A model generated the notes under the pieces. It was not told where the DNA came from, ran no database searches, and saw only the letters and a list, made by a program, of their open reading frames with translations. Source: Mycobacterium sp. SMC-8 (GTDB taxonomy: Bacteria; Actinomycetota; Actinomycetes; Mycobacteriales; Mycobacteriaceae). From it: DNA of 64,000 nt. The position numbers and the translations under genes were made by a program. Shown piece after piece: positions 7,457-16,255 of this stretch. How positions within the stretch are numbered: position 1 is the first letter of the stretch; every line of letters starts with the position of its first letter. Location: NCBI RefSeq assembly GCF_025263565.1, contig NZ_CP079865.1:1860001-1924000 (forward strand). Direction: 5' to 3'.

Positions 7457-8266
7457 GTGATCGAAATCTCCCTGGACGAGATGCGCACCTGGTTCGGTTT
7501 CGGAGTCGCCGGCAACTTCGCCGGGCATCTGGAACAGGCCGGCGAGGCCGCCGATTTCGTCAACGTGACGACTGAGGGTGCCGCGCCGAAGGGCATCTTC
7601 CCCTGGTACGCGCCCGGATCGGACACCTTCCTCGGCGAGTTCCCACTGTCCCACGACGCGATCGTGCTGCCGGCCGAAAGCCCCGAGTTCTCCGGCCCGC
7701 TCAACCTGCAGATCGAGCCCGAAGTGGGACTGGCATGCCGGGCGGTGTGGGAGGGCGACACCATCGTCACGCTGCAACCCTTCGCGCTGGGGGCGTTCAA
7801 CGACTGCTCGATCCGCAGGCCCGGGGCGAAGAAGATCAGCCACAAGAAGAACTGGGGGCCCGCGTCCAAGGGGGTCGCCGCCGAGTTCTTCGACATCAGC
7901 GACCTCACCCCGGACGGTCCCACGGCGACCCTGCGTCTGGTCTGCCATCTCAACAGCGACGGTGAGGAACACGACTACGGCGTCGACAGCCCGCTCATCG
8001 GTTACTCCTATTACGGAGAAGTGCTGCTCGACTGGATCGTGGAGCGGCTGGCCAACCAGAAGGGCTCGCCGGACACCCCGCTCGAGGACGTCGGCGCGCT
8101 GATGGTCGCCAGCGGTCATCCCGAGCACGTGTTGATCGGTATCGGGGCGACCCGGTACACGCCGCTGGGTGAGTCCACCTACCTCAAGAAGGGCGACGAG
8201 GCGATCGTGCGGGTGTACGACACCGAGTCGGACGCTGCCTCCGAGCTTCGCCAGCACGTCGAGTAA
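7457..8266 (+). CDS. DUF5718 family protein
   Basis: A 269-residue soluble protein that I assign to DUF5718. The family resembles the fumarylacetoacetate-hydrolase fold but has no proven activity. Typical phrases are the opening TWFGFGVAGNFAGHLEQAGE, the central KKNWGPASKGV and the SPLIGYSYYGEVLLDWIVE segment. The GTG at 7457 starts it. It lies 27 bp behind the AraC gene and 47 bp before an epimerase gene, all on the plus strand, so a shared transcript is possible. Confidence 0.7.
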   Translation: MIEISLDEMRTWFGFGVAGNFAGHLEQAGEAADFVNVTTEGAAPKGIFPWYAPGSDTFLGEFPLSHDAIVLPAESPEFSGPLNLQIEPEVGLACRAVWEGDTIVTLQPFALGAFNDCSIRRPGAKKISHKKNWGPASKGVAAEFFDISDLTPDGPTATLRLVCHLNSDGEEHDYGVDSPLIGYSYYGEVLLDWIVERLANQKGSPDTPLEDVGALMVASGHPEHVLIGIGATRYTPLGESTYLKKGDEAIVRVYDTESDAASELRQHVE

Positions 8267-8313
8267 CCGCTGACCGTCGCTCTTACCGTATCGTCCTCGG
8301 TTATCGTGTCGTT

Positions 8314-9357
8314 GTGACGAGCGACGACGACGTGAACGTGGCAGGCCAGCGGGCCCTGGTGATGGGTGCCAGCGGCAACGTGGGGGCCTGTGTGGCCCGC
8401 CAACTCGCCGCCGGTGGCGCCGACGTCCGCGTGCTGCTGCGAAAGTCCAGCTCCACCAAGGGAGTCGACAGGATCGACGTCGAGCGGGCTGTCGGGGATC
8501 CGTTCGACCCCGCGACAGCCGCAGCCGCGATGGCGGACCGTGACGTCGTGTACTACTGCATCGTCGACACCAGGGCGGAGCTCAAGGATCCCGCACCACT
8601 GTTCGCGACCAACGTCGAAGGCCTTCGCAAGGTGCTCGACGTCGCAGCGGCCGCGAACCTGGAAAGGTTCGTGTTCCTGAGCACGATCGGCACCATCGCC
8701 GTCGGGGAGAACGGGGAGACCGTCGACGAGGACACACCGTTCAACTGGGCCGACCGCGCAGGCGGCTACATCGAGTCCAGGCGTGCCGCCGAGCAGCTGG
8801 TGCTGTCCTACGCTACGGAACGTGGGCTGCCTGCCGTCGTGGTCAACGTCTCGAACCCGTACGGGCCACCGGACTTTCAGCCGCGCCAGGGCATGTTCGT
8901 CCAGCTTGCAGCGCTCGGCAAGTTGCCGTTCTATGTCAAGGGTGTCGGTGCCGAGGTGGTGGGCATCGACGATGCGGCCGATGCGATGCTGCGGGCTTCG
9001 CTTCGGGGACGCGTCGGTGAGCGCTACATCGCTTCCGAACGGTTCATGACGCACCGCGAGCTGCTCACCACCGCGGCGGACGCGGTGGGCGCCCGCCGGC
9101 CCCGCTTCGGTGTCCCCATGGCCGTGGTGTACGGCTTCGCCCGCCTCGCCGATGCAGTGGGATCGATACTGCCCGTTCAGGTTCCGATGAGCAGGCAGAG
9201 CGCCTTCCTGCTGGCGCACACCTCACCGGCCAGCCACGCGAAGGCCACCCGCGAGCTGGGCTGGCAGCCGAAACCCACCGAGGACTTCATCGCGCGGGCC
9301 GCAGAGAACTACGTGCAGCGCGCCGGCGCCGAGGGTGCGAAGACTAGTCAGGCCTGA
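8314..9357 (+). CDS. NAD-dependent epimerase/dehydratase family protein (extended SDR)
   Basis: A 347-residue extended short-chain dehydrogenase with an N-terminal dinucleotide-binding GASGNVG motif (residues 19-25), a D-x-V-Y-Y-C strand near residue 78, and the 3-beta-hydroxysteroid-dehydrogenase-like C-terminal region. The expected catalytic YxxxK reads YIESR, so arginine replaces the lysine. Substrate is unknown; it may act on a sugar, steroid or isoprenoid. Its last 10 bp overlap the end of the convergent SMR transporter gene. Confidence 0.78.
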   Translation: MTSDDDVNVAGQRALVMGASGNVGACVARQLAAGGADVRVLLRKSSSTKGVDRIDVERAVGDPFDPATAAAAMADRDVVYYCIVDTRAELKDPAPLFATNVEGLRKVLDVAAAANLERFVFLSTIGTIAVGENGETVDEDTPFNWADRAGGYIESRRAAEQLVLSYATERGLPAVVVNVSNPYGPPDFQPRQGMFVQLAALGKLPFYVKGVGAEVVGIDDAADAMLRASLRGRVGERYIASERFMTHRELLTTAADAVGARRPRFGVPMAVVYGFARLADAVGSILPVQVPMSRQSAFLLAHTSPASHAKATRELGWQPKPTEDFIARAAENYVQRAGAEGAKTSQA

Positions 9358-9683
9358 TGTCCGTCGAGCTGCAGTGTCACGACTCCTGAGACCACGAGCG
9401 CAACGCCGATCACTTTCAGCGTCGAGATCGGCTCTCCGAGGAAGGTGACACCCACCGCGACGATGACCGTGGTGCCTATCGCGGACCAAAGCGCATACGC
9501 GATACCGACCTGCATGCCATGCGAGATCGACTGGGCGAGCAACATGAAGGCGGCACCGTAGAGGAGCAGGCATGCCAGCGTCGGCCACAACCGGGTGAAG
9601 CCCTCGGTGGACTTCAACATGCTGGTAGCGATCACCTCCGCGAGGATGGCACCGCCGAGTAGCGTCCAGGCGACGCCGGGCAA
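9348..9683 (-). CDS. Small multidrug resistance (SMR/EmrE-type) transporter
   Basis: A 111-residue protein of four transmembrane helices and normal SMR length. The key membrane glutamate lies in the first helix (GGAILAEVIATSMLK, Glu16), and the GMQVGIAYALWSAIGT signature follows. It exports small cations or drugs in exchange for protons. The start is taken as TTG at 9683: GGGAG lies 7 nt upstream, and only one nucleotide separates it from the stop of the enoyl-CoA hydratase gene, so it is translationally coupled. As last gene of the carboxylase operon it may export a metabolite or its toxic precursor, which is inference from position. Confidence 0.85.
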   Translation of the reverse strand: MPGVAWTLLGGAILAEVIATSMLKSTEGFTRLWPTLACLLLYGAAFMLLAQSISHGMQVGIAYALWSAIGTTVIVAVGVTFLGEPISTLKVIGVALVVSGVVTLQLDGHQA

Positions 9684-9684
9684 C

Positions 9685-10449
9685 TCATCGCTCCCGGGAT
9701 GCTCGAGCGGCGGCGAAGCCGTTGAGCGCCTGGGTGTTCGCCGGACCGCCGACGAGCCTGTCGAGGAGCGCGTTCTCCAGCGCGAGCGCAGCCCTGATGT
9801 CCGCGGCGTGTGCAGCGCCCATCGCCTGCTTGACGGCGACGAGGCTCTCGAGAGGCTGCGCGGCGAGGCGTTCGGCATAGTCAAAGGCGGTAGGCATCAA
9901 CTCCGCCGGCTCGCAGACCTTCCACGCCAGCCCCATCGCCAGCGCCTCCTCGGCCGATATCCACTCCGAGGACATCAGAATCCACGCGGCATTCTGTCGA
10001 CCGATCAGCTCAGGCAGCAGATACGTCGACGCCGCCTCGGGTGCGATGCCGAGACTGGTGAACGGGCATTTGAGCCGGGCACTCGTCGACATGAAGACCA
10101 GGTCGGCGTAGCCGAGAAGGGTGGTGCCCAATCCGACGGCGATTCCATTGACGGCACACACCAACGGTTTCGGGAAGTCGATAAGGCTGTCGATCAGCCG
10201 GCGGAAGCCATGGGCCCCCTCGGTGAACGGGATTGAAGGATCCCGGTCCAGCATCTCCTGCAGATCGGTGCCCGCGCAGAAGGCGCGTCCCTGTCCGGTG
10301 AGAACCACGACGGCGACGTCATCGTCGCTCGCGGCGTCGAGCAGTGCGTCGGCAGTGGCGTGGTAGAGCGCCTCGTTGAAGGCGTTCATCGCCTCTGCGC
10401 GGTCGAAGGTCACTGTCCGGACGCGCTTGTCGGTGCTGTGGATGAGCAT
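9685..10449 (-). CDS. Enoyl-CoA hydratase/isomerase (crotonase) family protein
   Basis: A 254-residue crotonase with the oxyanion-hole phrases GRAFCAGTDL and VNGIAVGLGTTLLGYADLV. The GIAPEAASTYLLPELIG segment carries one catalytic-type glutamate. The second canonical hydratase glutamate is not obvious, so an isomerase or an Atu-type hydratase is as likely as a standard enoyl-CoA hydratase. It sits 15 bp after an acyl-CoA dehydrogenase and one base before the SMR gene in the same minus-strand operon. In that context it should hydrate or isomerise the unsaturated product of the dehydrogenase or carboxylase. Confidence 0.82.
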   Translation of the reverse strand: MLIHSTDKRVRTVTFDRAEAMNAFNEALYHATADALLDAASDDDVAVVVLTGQGRAFCAGTDLQEMLDRDPSIPFTEGAHGFRRLIDSLIDFPKPLVCAVNGIAVGLGTTLLGYADLVFMSTSARLKCPFTSLGIAPEAASTYLLPELIGRQNAAWILMSSEWISAEEALAMGLAWKVCEPAELMPTAFDYAERLAAQPLESLVAVKQAMGAAHAADIRAALALENALLDRLVGGPANTQALNGFAAARASRER

Positions 10450-10464
10450 CGGTGACCTCGAGTT

Positions 10465-11601
10465 TCAGTAGGACCGGGGGAGTGCGAGGGTGTGTTGTGC
10501 CACGTAGTTCAGGATCATCTCCCGGCTGACCGGAGCGATCCGCAACAATCGCGCCAGGCCCCACTGGGGGAGCAGACCGTACTCCGCAGACAGCCCGTTG
10601 CCGCCGTGGGTTTGAATCGCCTGGTCGGCGGCCGCGACCGCCGCTTCGGCCGCGGCGTACTTGGCCATGTTCGACGCCTCGCCGGCGGGATGGCCGTTGT
10701 CGTAGAGCCACGCCGCCTTCGCGGTCATCATCGCCGCCAGGTCCACTTCGATTCGCGCCTGCGCCAACGGGTGCGAGATTGCCTGGTAGGAACCGATCGC
10801 GGGTCCCCACACCGAGCGGACGCGGGCATAGTCGGCTGCCTTCGCGATGGCGTGTCGCCCGACGCCGAGGCACACCGCAGCGCCCGTGATCCGCTCCGGG
10901 TTGAGCCCGTCGAAGACCTGACGGAAGCCCTCGTGTTCGGTGCCGACAAGACTTGTCGCCGGCAGTCGGACATTGTCGAAATGCAGCGTGAACTGCTTTT
11001 CGGGCAGACTGATACCGACCGGCAGTCGGTGCGCGACCAACCCGGGCGCATCGGTGGGCACCAGAAACAGCGACAGTTTCTCCGGGGCCGTCCGGGCAAC
11101 CACGATCAGCGCGCCGGCTTCGTCGACACCGGAGATGTAGTACTTGGTGCCGGTGAGGACGTAGTCGTCACCGTCTCGCTGGGCCGTGGTGCTGATCTTG
11201 TGGGTGTTGGATCCGGCGTCAGGTTCGGTGATCGCGAAGACCACCTTCGTCTCCCCGGATGCCATGCGGGGCAACCATTCCTGCCTTTGCTCCGCGCTGC
11301 CGTATCTGGCGATCAGTTCACCGGAGATCGCCGAGGACACCAGCAGCAGCAGCAGTGGGCATCCGTGTGCGGCGGTTTCTTCGCAGACGATGGCAAGTTC
11401 AGCCATCCCTGCACCGCCGCCGCCGAACTCCTCAGGCAGACTGATCCCGATGAAGCCGTGTGCGGCGAGGTCCTGCCACAGATCGGTGGTGGGTTCTCCG
11501 GCCGTAGCGCACTCCGCGAAGTACCCGGGTCCGTACTTGTCGGTGACGGCGCCGACGGCCTGTCGGAGGTCGCGGTGTTCCGGTGATTCCAGGAAGTCCA
11601 T
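10465..11601 (-). CDS. Acyl-CoA dehydrogenase
   Basis: A 378-residue flavoprotein that introduces a double bond into an acyl-CoA. Family cues are the FAD-binding FAITEPDAGSNTHKI segment, YYISGVDEAG, and the C-terminal QTHGGNGLSAEYGL and LIRI-like ending ILNYVAQHTLALPRSY. The start is the ATG at 11601, which overlaps the stop of the AtuA-type gene by one base (TAATG). This places it in the carboxylase operon; in the P. aeruginosa Atu pathway the comparable enzyme is the citronellyl-CoA dehydrogenase AtuD. The electron acceptor would be ETF. Confidence 0.88.
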   Translation of the reverse strand: MDFLESPEHRDLRQAVGAVTDKYGPGYFAECATAGEPTTDLWQDLAAHGFIGISLPEEFGGGGAGMAELAIVCEETAAHGCPLLLLLVSSAISGELIARYGSAEQRQEWLPRMASGETKVVFAITEPDAGSNTHKISTTAQRDGDDYVLTGTKYYISGVDEAGALIVVARTAPEKLSLFLVPTDAPGLVAHRLPVGISLPEKQFTLHFDNVRLPATSLVGTEHEGFRQVFDGLNPERITGAAVCLGVGRHAIAKAADYARVRSVWGPAIGSYQAISHPLAQARIEVDLAAMMTAKAAWLYDNGHPAGEASNMAKYAAAEAAVAAADQAIQTHGGNGLSAEYGLLPQWGLARLLRIAPVSREMILNYVAQHTLALPRSY

Positions 11602-13364
11602 TACTTGACGAACCTTTCGGGGATGTCGGTGTGCAGTGCGCGCAGATATTCGCCGAGACCTTTCGCCTGCGGATCGGTTCTCGTGCATGACGAGACGCCC
11701 TCACCCAGGTATCCGACGATGACGAAGTTGAGCGCCTTGAGGTTCGGGAATGCGTAACGCCGTATCGGAAGCCCTCCAGCCTCGGGGATCAGCTCCCGCA
11801 GGCGTTCGACGCTCAGATGCGCGTGCAGCCAGTCCCACCGCTCGGGGGTGTCGGTCCAGACGCCGACGTTGGCGTTTCCGCCCTTGTCGCCGGAACGCGC
11901 CGCCACCACGTTCCCCAGCGGACGCCGAAGGGTCCGGCCGAAATCAACTGGCGCGCAAATGGTGTCGACCGTCAGCTCCGGCCCTGCCGGCTCGGTACGC
12001 ACCGGGTGCGGGATCACTTCGCGGGTGCCGTCGGCATGCATGACCGTGTGTTCCACCGTCGTCGCAGGTACCAGAGTCGGCCAGTACACCCCGAATTCGC
12101 TGGCCGATCCCGGGGGAGTGGTCGTGTGGAATCCGGGGTAGCCCGCGACCGCCAGTTCCACCACCGCGTTGGAGAACGCGCGGTCGACCTTGGCCAGCTC
12201 GCGGTCCTTGACGGTGATCCGCAGATGCGCCGTCGCCTCCGGCAGGGAGGTGGGGTCCGGTCGGTCGTATCGCAGCAGCTGCACGTCGACGTCATCGAAA
12301 GTATCTTTGCCGCCCAATATTTCGAACAGCTCGTCGGCTGCCCAGGCGGCCTTGTCTTCGATGTTGAGTCCGGTGAGCACCATTGTCATGGTGTTGCGGT
12401 AGCCGCCGATGGCGTTCATCGCCACCTTCAGCGTCGGCGGAGGGGGGCTGCCGACGGTGCCCGTGACCAGGACACGGTCGGGGCCGTCCTGCGTGACCGC
12501 CATGGTGTCGAAGTGCGCGACGACGTCGGGGTTGGCGTAGGCCGGTGAGGCGACCTCGTACAGAAGTTGGGCGGTCACCGTGCCGACGGAGACGAGGCCG
12601 CCGGTGCCGGGGTGCTTGGTGATGGCGGATCCGCCGTCCGAGGCGAGTTCGGCGATGGGGGAGCCCGGGTACCGGCGATCGGTGATCTCGTCCAGTTGCG
12701 AGTAGTTGCCGCCGGTGGCTTGCGGGCCGCACTCGATGATGTGGCCGGCGGCGACCGCGCCGGCGAGCGCGTCGTAGTCGGTGGGCTGCCAGTTGTGCCA
12801 CCAGGCCCCGACTCCGACGACTAGCGCGGCGTCGGTCACCCGACCGGTGATCACGACGTCGGCACCGCCACGCAGGGCTGCGGCGATACCCCAGCCACCG
12901 AGGTAGGCGTTCGCGGATATCGGCGAGCGATCCGAATCCGCCAGCGCGATGCCGGTGTCAAGATGCTCGAAAGCGATTCCGCTGTCCTGCAGGAAGCGCA
13001 GGTTCGGCATCAGATCGTCGCCCTCGACGTGGGCGACTTTCATGTCCACACCGGCCGCGGCCGCGATCCTGCGGACCTGCCCGGCCATCCCAGCCGGGTT
13101 CAGTCCACCGGCGTTGACGACGATCTTGATGCCGCGGTCGGCGCAGTCGGTGACGACATCGGCGAATTGCGTCAGAAAAGTTCGGGCATAGCCGGTTTCA
13201 GGATCCTTCTGCCGCGCCTTCCACAGGATCAGCATGGTCAGCTCGGCAAGATAATCACCGGTGATCACATCGATGTCACCGCCGTCGATCAGGCTGCGCA
13301 TGGCGGTGAGGCGGTCACCGTAGAACCCTGATGCGTTTCCGATTCGGACGGGGCGTGTGCTCAC
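11601..13364 (-). CDS. AtuA-family (DUF1446) acyclic terpene utilization protein
   Basis: A 587-residue protein with the DUF1446/AtuA N-terminal domain (start RIGNASGFYGDR, then GDYLAELTMLILWK and VVNAGGLNPAGMA), followed by a smaller C-terminal domain (GNVVAARSGDKGGNANVGVW). AtuA is required for citronellol and geraniol breakdown in Pseudomonas, but its reaction is unknown. The GTG at 13364 overlaps the stop of the TIGR03084 gene (GTGA) and follows AGAGG, so it is chosen over the upstream in-frame start. Co-location with carboxylase subunits, a dehydrogenase and a crotonase repeats the Atu gene set. Confidence 0.82.
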   Translation of the reverse strand: MSTRPVRIGNASGFYGDRLTAMRSLIDGGDIDVITGDYLAELTMLILWKARQKDPETGYARTFLTQFADVVTDCADRGIKIVVNAGGLNPAGMAGQVRRIAAAAGVDMKVAHVEGDDLMPNLRFLQDSGIAFEHLDTGIALADSDRSPISANAYLGGWGIAAALRGGADVVITGRVTDAALVVGVGAWWHNWQPTDYDALAGAVAAGHIIECGPQATGGNYSQLDEITDRRYPGSPIAELASDGGSAITKHPGTGGLVSVGTVTAQLLYEVASPAYANPDVVAHFDTMAVTQDGPDRVLVTGTVGSPPPPTLKVAMNAIGGYRNTMTMVLTGLNIEDKAAWAADELFEILGGKDTFDDVDVQLLRYDRPDPTSLPEATAHLRITVKDRELAKVDRAFSNAVVELAVAGYPGFHTTTPPGSASEFGVYWPTLVPATTVEHTVMHADGTREVIPHPVRTEPAGPELTVDTICAPVDFGRTLRRPLGNVVAARSGDKGGNANVGVWTDTPERWDWLHAHLSVERLRELIPEAGGLPIRRYAFPNLKALNFVIVGYLGEGVSSCTRTDPQAKGLGEYLRALHTDIPERFVK

Positions 13365-14155
13365 GGTGTGACCTCTGGTAGACGGCGGCTGGGCGCACCC
13401 GCGTAGGCCTGTGCGAGTTCGAGCCATCCCTTCGCGGCGCAGCCCTCGGCCACCAGGTCGGTTTCAGTCCAATGTCGGCGTTGCGTCACCACGAGGACGA
13501 AATCCTCTGCGGAACCGCGCACTTTGTCGGCGCTGTCACCGGGGCCCCAGGTCCACAGGCCACCGTCGGGCGCGTCGAGTGCCACGTGCACCGCATGAGA
13601 GGGAACCTCGACGCCGTGAATCCGGTGTGAGAAGGCGAATGTCGCCACGCCGAGATGGGCGATGCTCCTCAACCCCGGGCTCGGCGGATGTTCGATGCCT
13701 AGAGCGTCGTAGATGTCCTGGCCGTGTGCCCAGGTTTCCATCAGCCGGGCGGTCGCCGCCGAGGCGGCGCTCATGTCGGGGCCGAACCACGGCATCCGGT
13801 CCCGGGGTTCGTGCTTGGAGAGCATATCGAGCAGTTTCGCCCGCGAATCGGCATACCAGTCGAGCATGCTCTCCGGAGCGAGGATTCGGTGATTGGCCGC
13901 GATGCGGTCGGGAAAATCCATGCCGTCGGCCATCAGGGCATCGGCGAACGGGCGGAATTCGTCCGGCTGTTGCAGGGCCATCACCGTGGCATCGTCGAAG
14001 TAGGCCAGGTGTGTCACCTGGTCCTGGATTCCCCATCCGGCAGCGGGGGTGGCAAGGCCCCACTGCTGGAAACTCAGCGCGCGAAGGTGCCCGGTGAGGT
14101 AGTCGGACTCGGCGCTGAGGTCAGCCAGAAGTTGTCTGTAGGCGTCGTGGTCCAC
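13361..14155 (-). CDS. TIGR03084 family metal-binding protein
   Basis: A 264-residue protein of the DinB/mycothiol-dependent maleylpyruvate isomerase fold, TIGR03084 type. Metal-ligand candidates are the His in QVTHLAYFDD and the Glu/His/Asp in METWAHGQDIYDALG. A C-terminal SCP2-like half follows. The family is actinobacterial and regularly lies in acyl-CoA catabolic operons; a mycothiol-linked reaction is suspected but not shown. The gene starts at GTG 14155 and overlaps the AtuA-type gene by 4 bp. Confidence 0.78.
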   Translation of the reverse strand: MDHDAYRQLLADLSAESDYLTGHLRALSFQQWGLATPAAGWGIQDQVTHLAYFDDATVMALQQPDEFRPFADALMADGMDFPDRIAANHRILAPESMLDWYADSRAKLLDMLSKHEPRDRMPWFGPDMSAASAATARLMETWAHGQDIYDALGIEHPPSPGLRSIAHLGVATFAFSHRIHGVEVPSHAVHVALDAPDGGLWTWGPGDSADKVRGSAEDFVLVVTQRRHWTETDLVAEGCAAKGWLELAQAYAGAPSRRLPEVTP

Positions 14156-14158
14156 AGC

Positions 14159-14251
14159 TCAGATGCCCTTCCATACCGGTGGCTTCCGCGTCGTCAATTT
14201 GTCTTCGGCGCAGAACGCCTTGTCGGCGGAGACGGTATGGGTGACGCTCAC
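14159..14251 (-). pseudogene. 30-codon ORF resembling the C-terminal tail of a crotonase
   Basis: A short frame wedged between the carboxylase alpha gene (its GTG overlaps that gene's TGA) and the TIGR03084 gene 3 bp later. Its tail reads TTRKPPVWKGI. This resembles the usual enoyl-CoA hydratase ending, such as KEKRPPVWRNA in the crotonase at 61058-61864. It may be the remnant of a deleted crotonase gene, or a minimal coupling ORF that keeps ribosomes moving between neighbours. Too short for certainty. Confidence 0.35.
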
Positions 14252-16245
14252 GACTGCGCCTCGGCGACGACGGCGAGCACCTGACCCGACTCGACCTGTG
14301 TACCGACCGCGACGGACAGTGATGCGACGACACCGCCGGCGGGCGTACGAACAGAGTGCTCCATTTTCATCGCTTCCAGCACCACGATCGTTGTGCCCGA
14401 CGCCACTTCGGCGCCTTCGTCGACCTCGACCCGGACCACCGAACCGGGCATCGGGGCCAGCAGCGATCCAGGTTCCTGGTTCGCACTCGGATCGGGGAAC
14501 CGGTCCACTTCGGTCAGGGCCGACGATCCCAGCCCACTGTCGACGTAATGCGTTGTCCCCGAGACAGTCAGGTGGTACTGACGACGGACACCGTCGATGA
14601 CGGCGTCCAGGCACGAAGCGGACGACGCGACGATCTGGACCTCCGGTTCCCAGTCGCCGATGCGTACCGACACGGTCGCCCGCCCGAACCGGTACCTGAC
14701 CTCCACGGTGTGGTCGCCCGCGGTGAAGGCCACGACCTGGTCCTGACTGTGCAGAGTTCTCCAGCCCGAGGGCAGTCCGGGCAGGATCCGGGTGTCAGCT
14801 CGGCGTCCTGCCTGCGCCGCCAACGCTGCCGCCAGGGCGTGGGTGCGCAGCGTCGAGACGCTGGACGATGCACCCGTCAACTCCACGGGATCGTGACGTT
14901 CGAGATAGCCGGTGTCGATTGCGCCGGCCAGAAACTCCTGCTCGCGCAGGATCCCGACGAGTAGGTCGCGGTTGGTCGTAACGCCGTGGACGCGAGTCTC
15001 GGTCAGTGCCCGCGCAACCCGGGCGCATGCGTCGGCGCGCGTGGCGCCGAAGCCGATCACCTTGGCAAGCATCGGGTCGTAGAACGTGCTCACCTTGGAT
15101 CCGGAGGTGAAGCCCGCATCGATGCGGATCCCGTCGAACGTCGGGAATTCCAGCGTGGTGAGTGTTCCCGACACCGGGATGAATCCTGCGGCGACGTCTT
15201 CGGCGTAGAGGCGGACTTCCACAGCGTGTCCGCGAGGCGTGGCGTGCAGCATCTCGGAGGGGATCGGGTGGCCTGCGGCGACCAGCAGTTGGGCCCGCAC
15301 CAGATCGATCCCGGTCACCAGTTCGGTGACCGGATGTTCGACCTGCAGTCGGGTGTTGACCTCCAGGAAGTAGAAGGAGCCGTCGGGTGCCATCACGAAT
15401 TCGACCGTGCCCGCGCCTTCGTAGGACAGGGCCTTGCCTGCCGCCACCGCGGCGCGGCCCAGTTCGTCGCGCAATCCCTCATCGACCGCGGTCGACGGCG
15501 CCTCTTCGATGATTTTCTGGTACCGGCGTTGGATCGAGCACTCGCGTTCACCGAGGTGGACGACGGTGCCGTGGCTGTCGCCGAAGATCTGAACCTCGAT
15601 GTGTCGGGGAGATTCGACGAATTTCTCGAGGAACACGGTTCCGTCCCCGAACGCCGATGCCGCCTCGCGGCGCGCGCTGGCCACCGCCTCGACGAGCTCG
15701 TCTTCGCCGCGCACGATGCGCATGCCGCGCCCGCCGCCGCCGAACGCGGCCTTGACCAGGATCGGGAAGCCGATGTCGGCGGCCGCGGTGCGCAACCGCT
15801 CCGGATCCTGGTCCTCCTCGGACTCCACCGTGGTGCCGGGCAGCACCGGCACGCCGGCCGCGCGCATCATGTCCTTGGCCGCGATCTTGGATCCCATCGC
15901 GACGATCGCCTCGGGGCTGGGGCCGACGAAGATCACGCCGGCCTGCGCGCAAGCTCGAGCGAAATCGGCGTTCTCGGAGAGGAATCCGTAGCCGGGGTGC
16001 ACCGCATCTGCGCCGGTGCGGGCCGCGGCGGCTAGCACTAGATCGACCCGCAGGTAGGTGTCCGCGGGTGCGGTGCCGGGCAGATGGACCGACTCGTCGG
16101 CCTCTGAGACGTAGGGGGCGTCGCGGTCGGCATCCGAGTACAGCGCGACGGTGGCGACGTCCATCGCCCTGGCCGTACGAATGATGCGGGCGGCGATTTC
16201 GCCGCGGTTGGCGATGAGCAGTTTGGTGATGGTGGTAGTTGTCAT
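14248..16245 (-). CDS. Biotin-dependent acyl-CoA carboxylase alpha subunit (biotin carboxylase plus biotin carrier)
   Basis: A 665-residue alpha subunit. It has a biotin carboxylase domain (KLLIANRGEIAARIIRTAR at the start, ATP-grasp FGGGGRGMRIV, and catalytic VNTRLQVEHPVTE) and a C-terminal biotinyl domain with EAMKMEHS, where Lys627 is the biotin site. The length and layout fit the methylcrotonyl-CoA/geranyl-CoA carboxylase group. The ATG at 16245 follows the beta-subunit stop by 10 bp. Together with the beta subunit it should carboxylate an unsaturated branched acyl-CoA; geranyl-CoA is suggested by the AtuA neighbour, and methylcrotonyl-CoA is the main alternative. Confidence 0.9.
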   Translation of the reverse strand: MTTTTITKLLIANRGEIAARIIRTARAMDVATVALYSDADRDAPYVSEADESVHLPGTAPADTYLRVDLVLAAAARTGADAVHPGYGFLSENADFARACAQAGVIFVGPSPEAIVAMGSKIAAKDMMRAAGVPVLPGTTVESEEDQDPERLRTAAADIGFPILVKAAFGGGGRGMRIVRGEDELVEAVASARREAASAFGDGTVFLEKFVESPRHIEVQIFGDSHGTVVHLGERECSIQRRYQKIIEEAPSTAVDEGLRDELGRAAVAAGKALSYEGAGTVEFVMAPDGSFYFLEVNTRLQVEHPVTELVTGIDLVRAQLLVAAGHPIPSEMLHATPRGHAVEVRLYAEDVAAGFIPVSGTLTTLEFPTFDGIRIDAGFTSGSKVSTFYDPMLAKVIGFGATRADACARVARALTETRVHGVTTNRDLLVGILREQEFLAGAIDTGYLERHDPVELTGASSSVSTLRTHALAAALAAQAGRRADTRILPGLPSGWRTLHSQDQVVAFTAGDHTVEVRYRFGRATVSVRIGDWEPEVQIVASSASCLDAVIDGVRRQYHLTVSGTTHYVDSGLGSSALTEVDRFPDPSANQEPGSLLAPMPGSVVRVEVDEGAEVASGTTIVVLEAMKMEHSVRTPAGGVVASLSVAVGTQVESGQVLAVVAEAQS

Positions 16246-16255
16246 TTTCTGCGTC

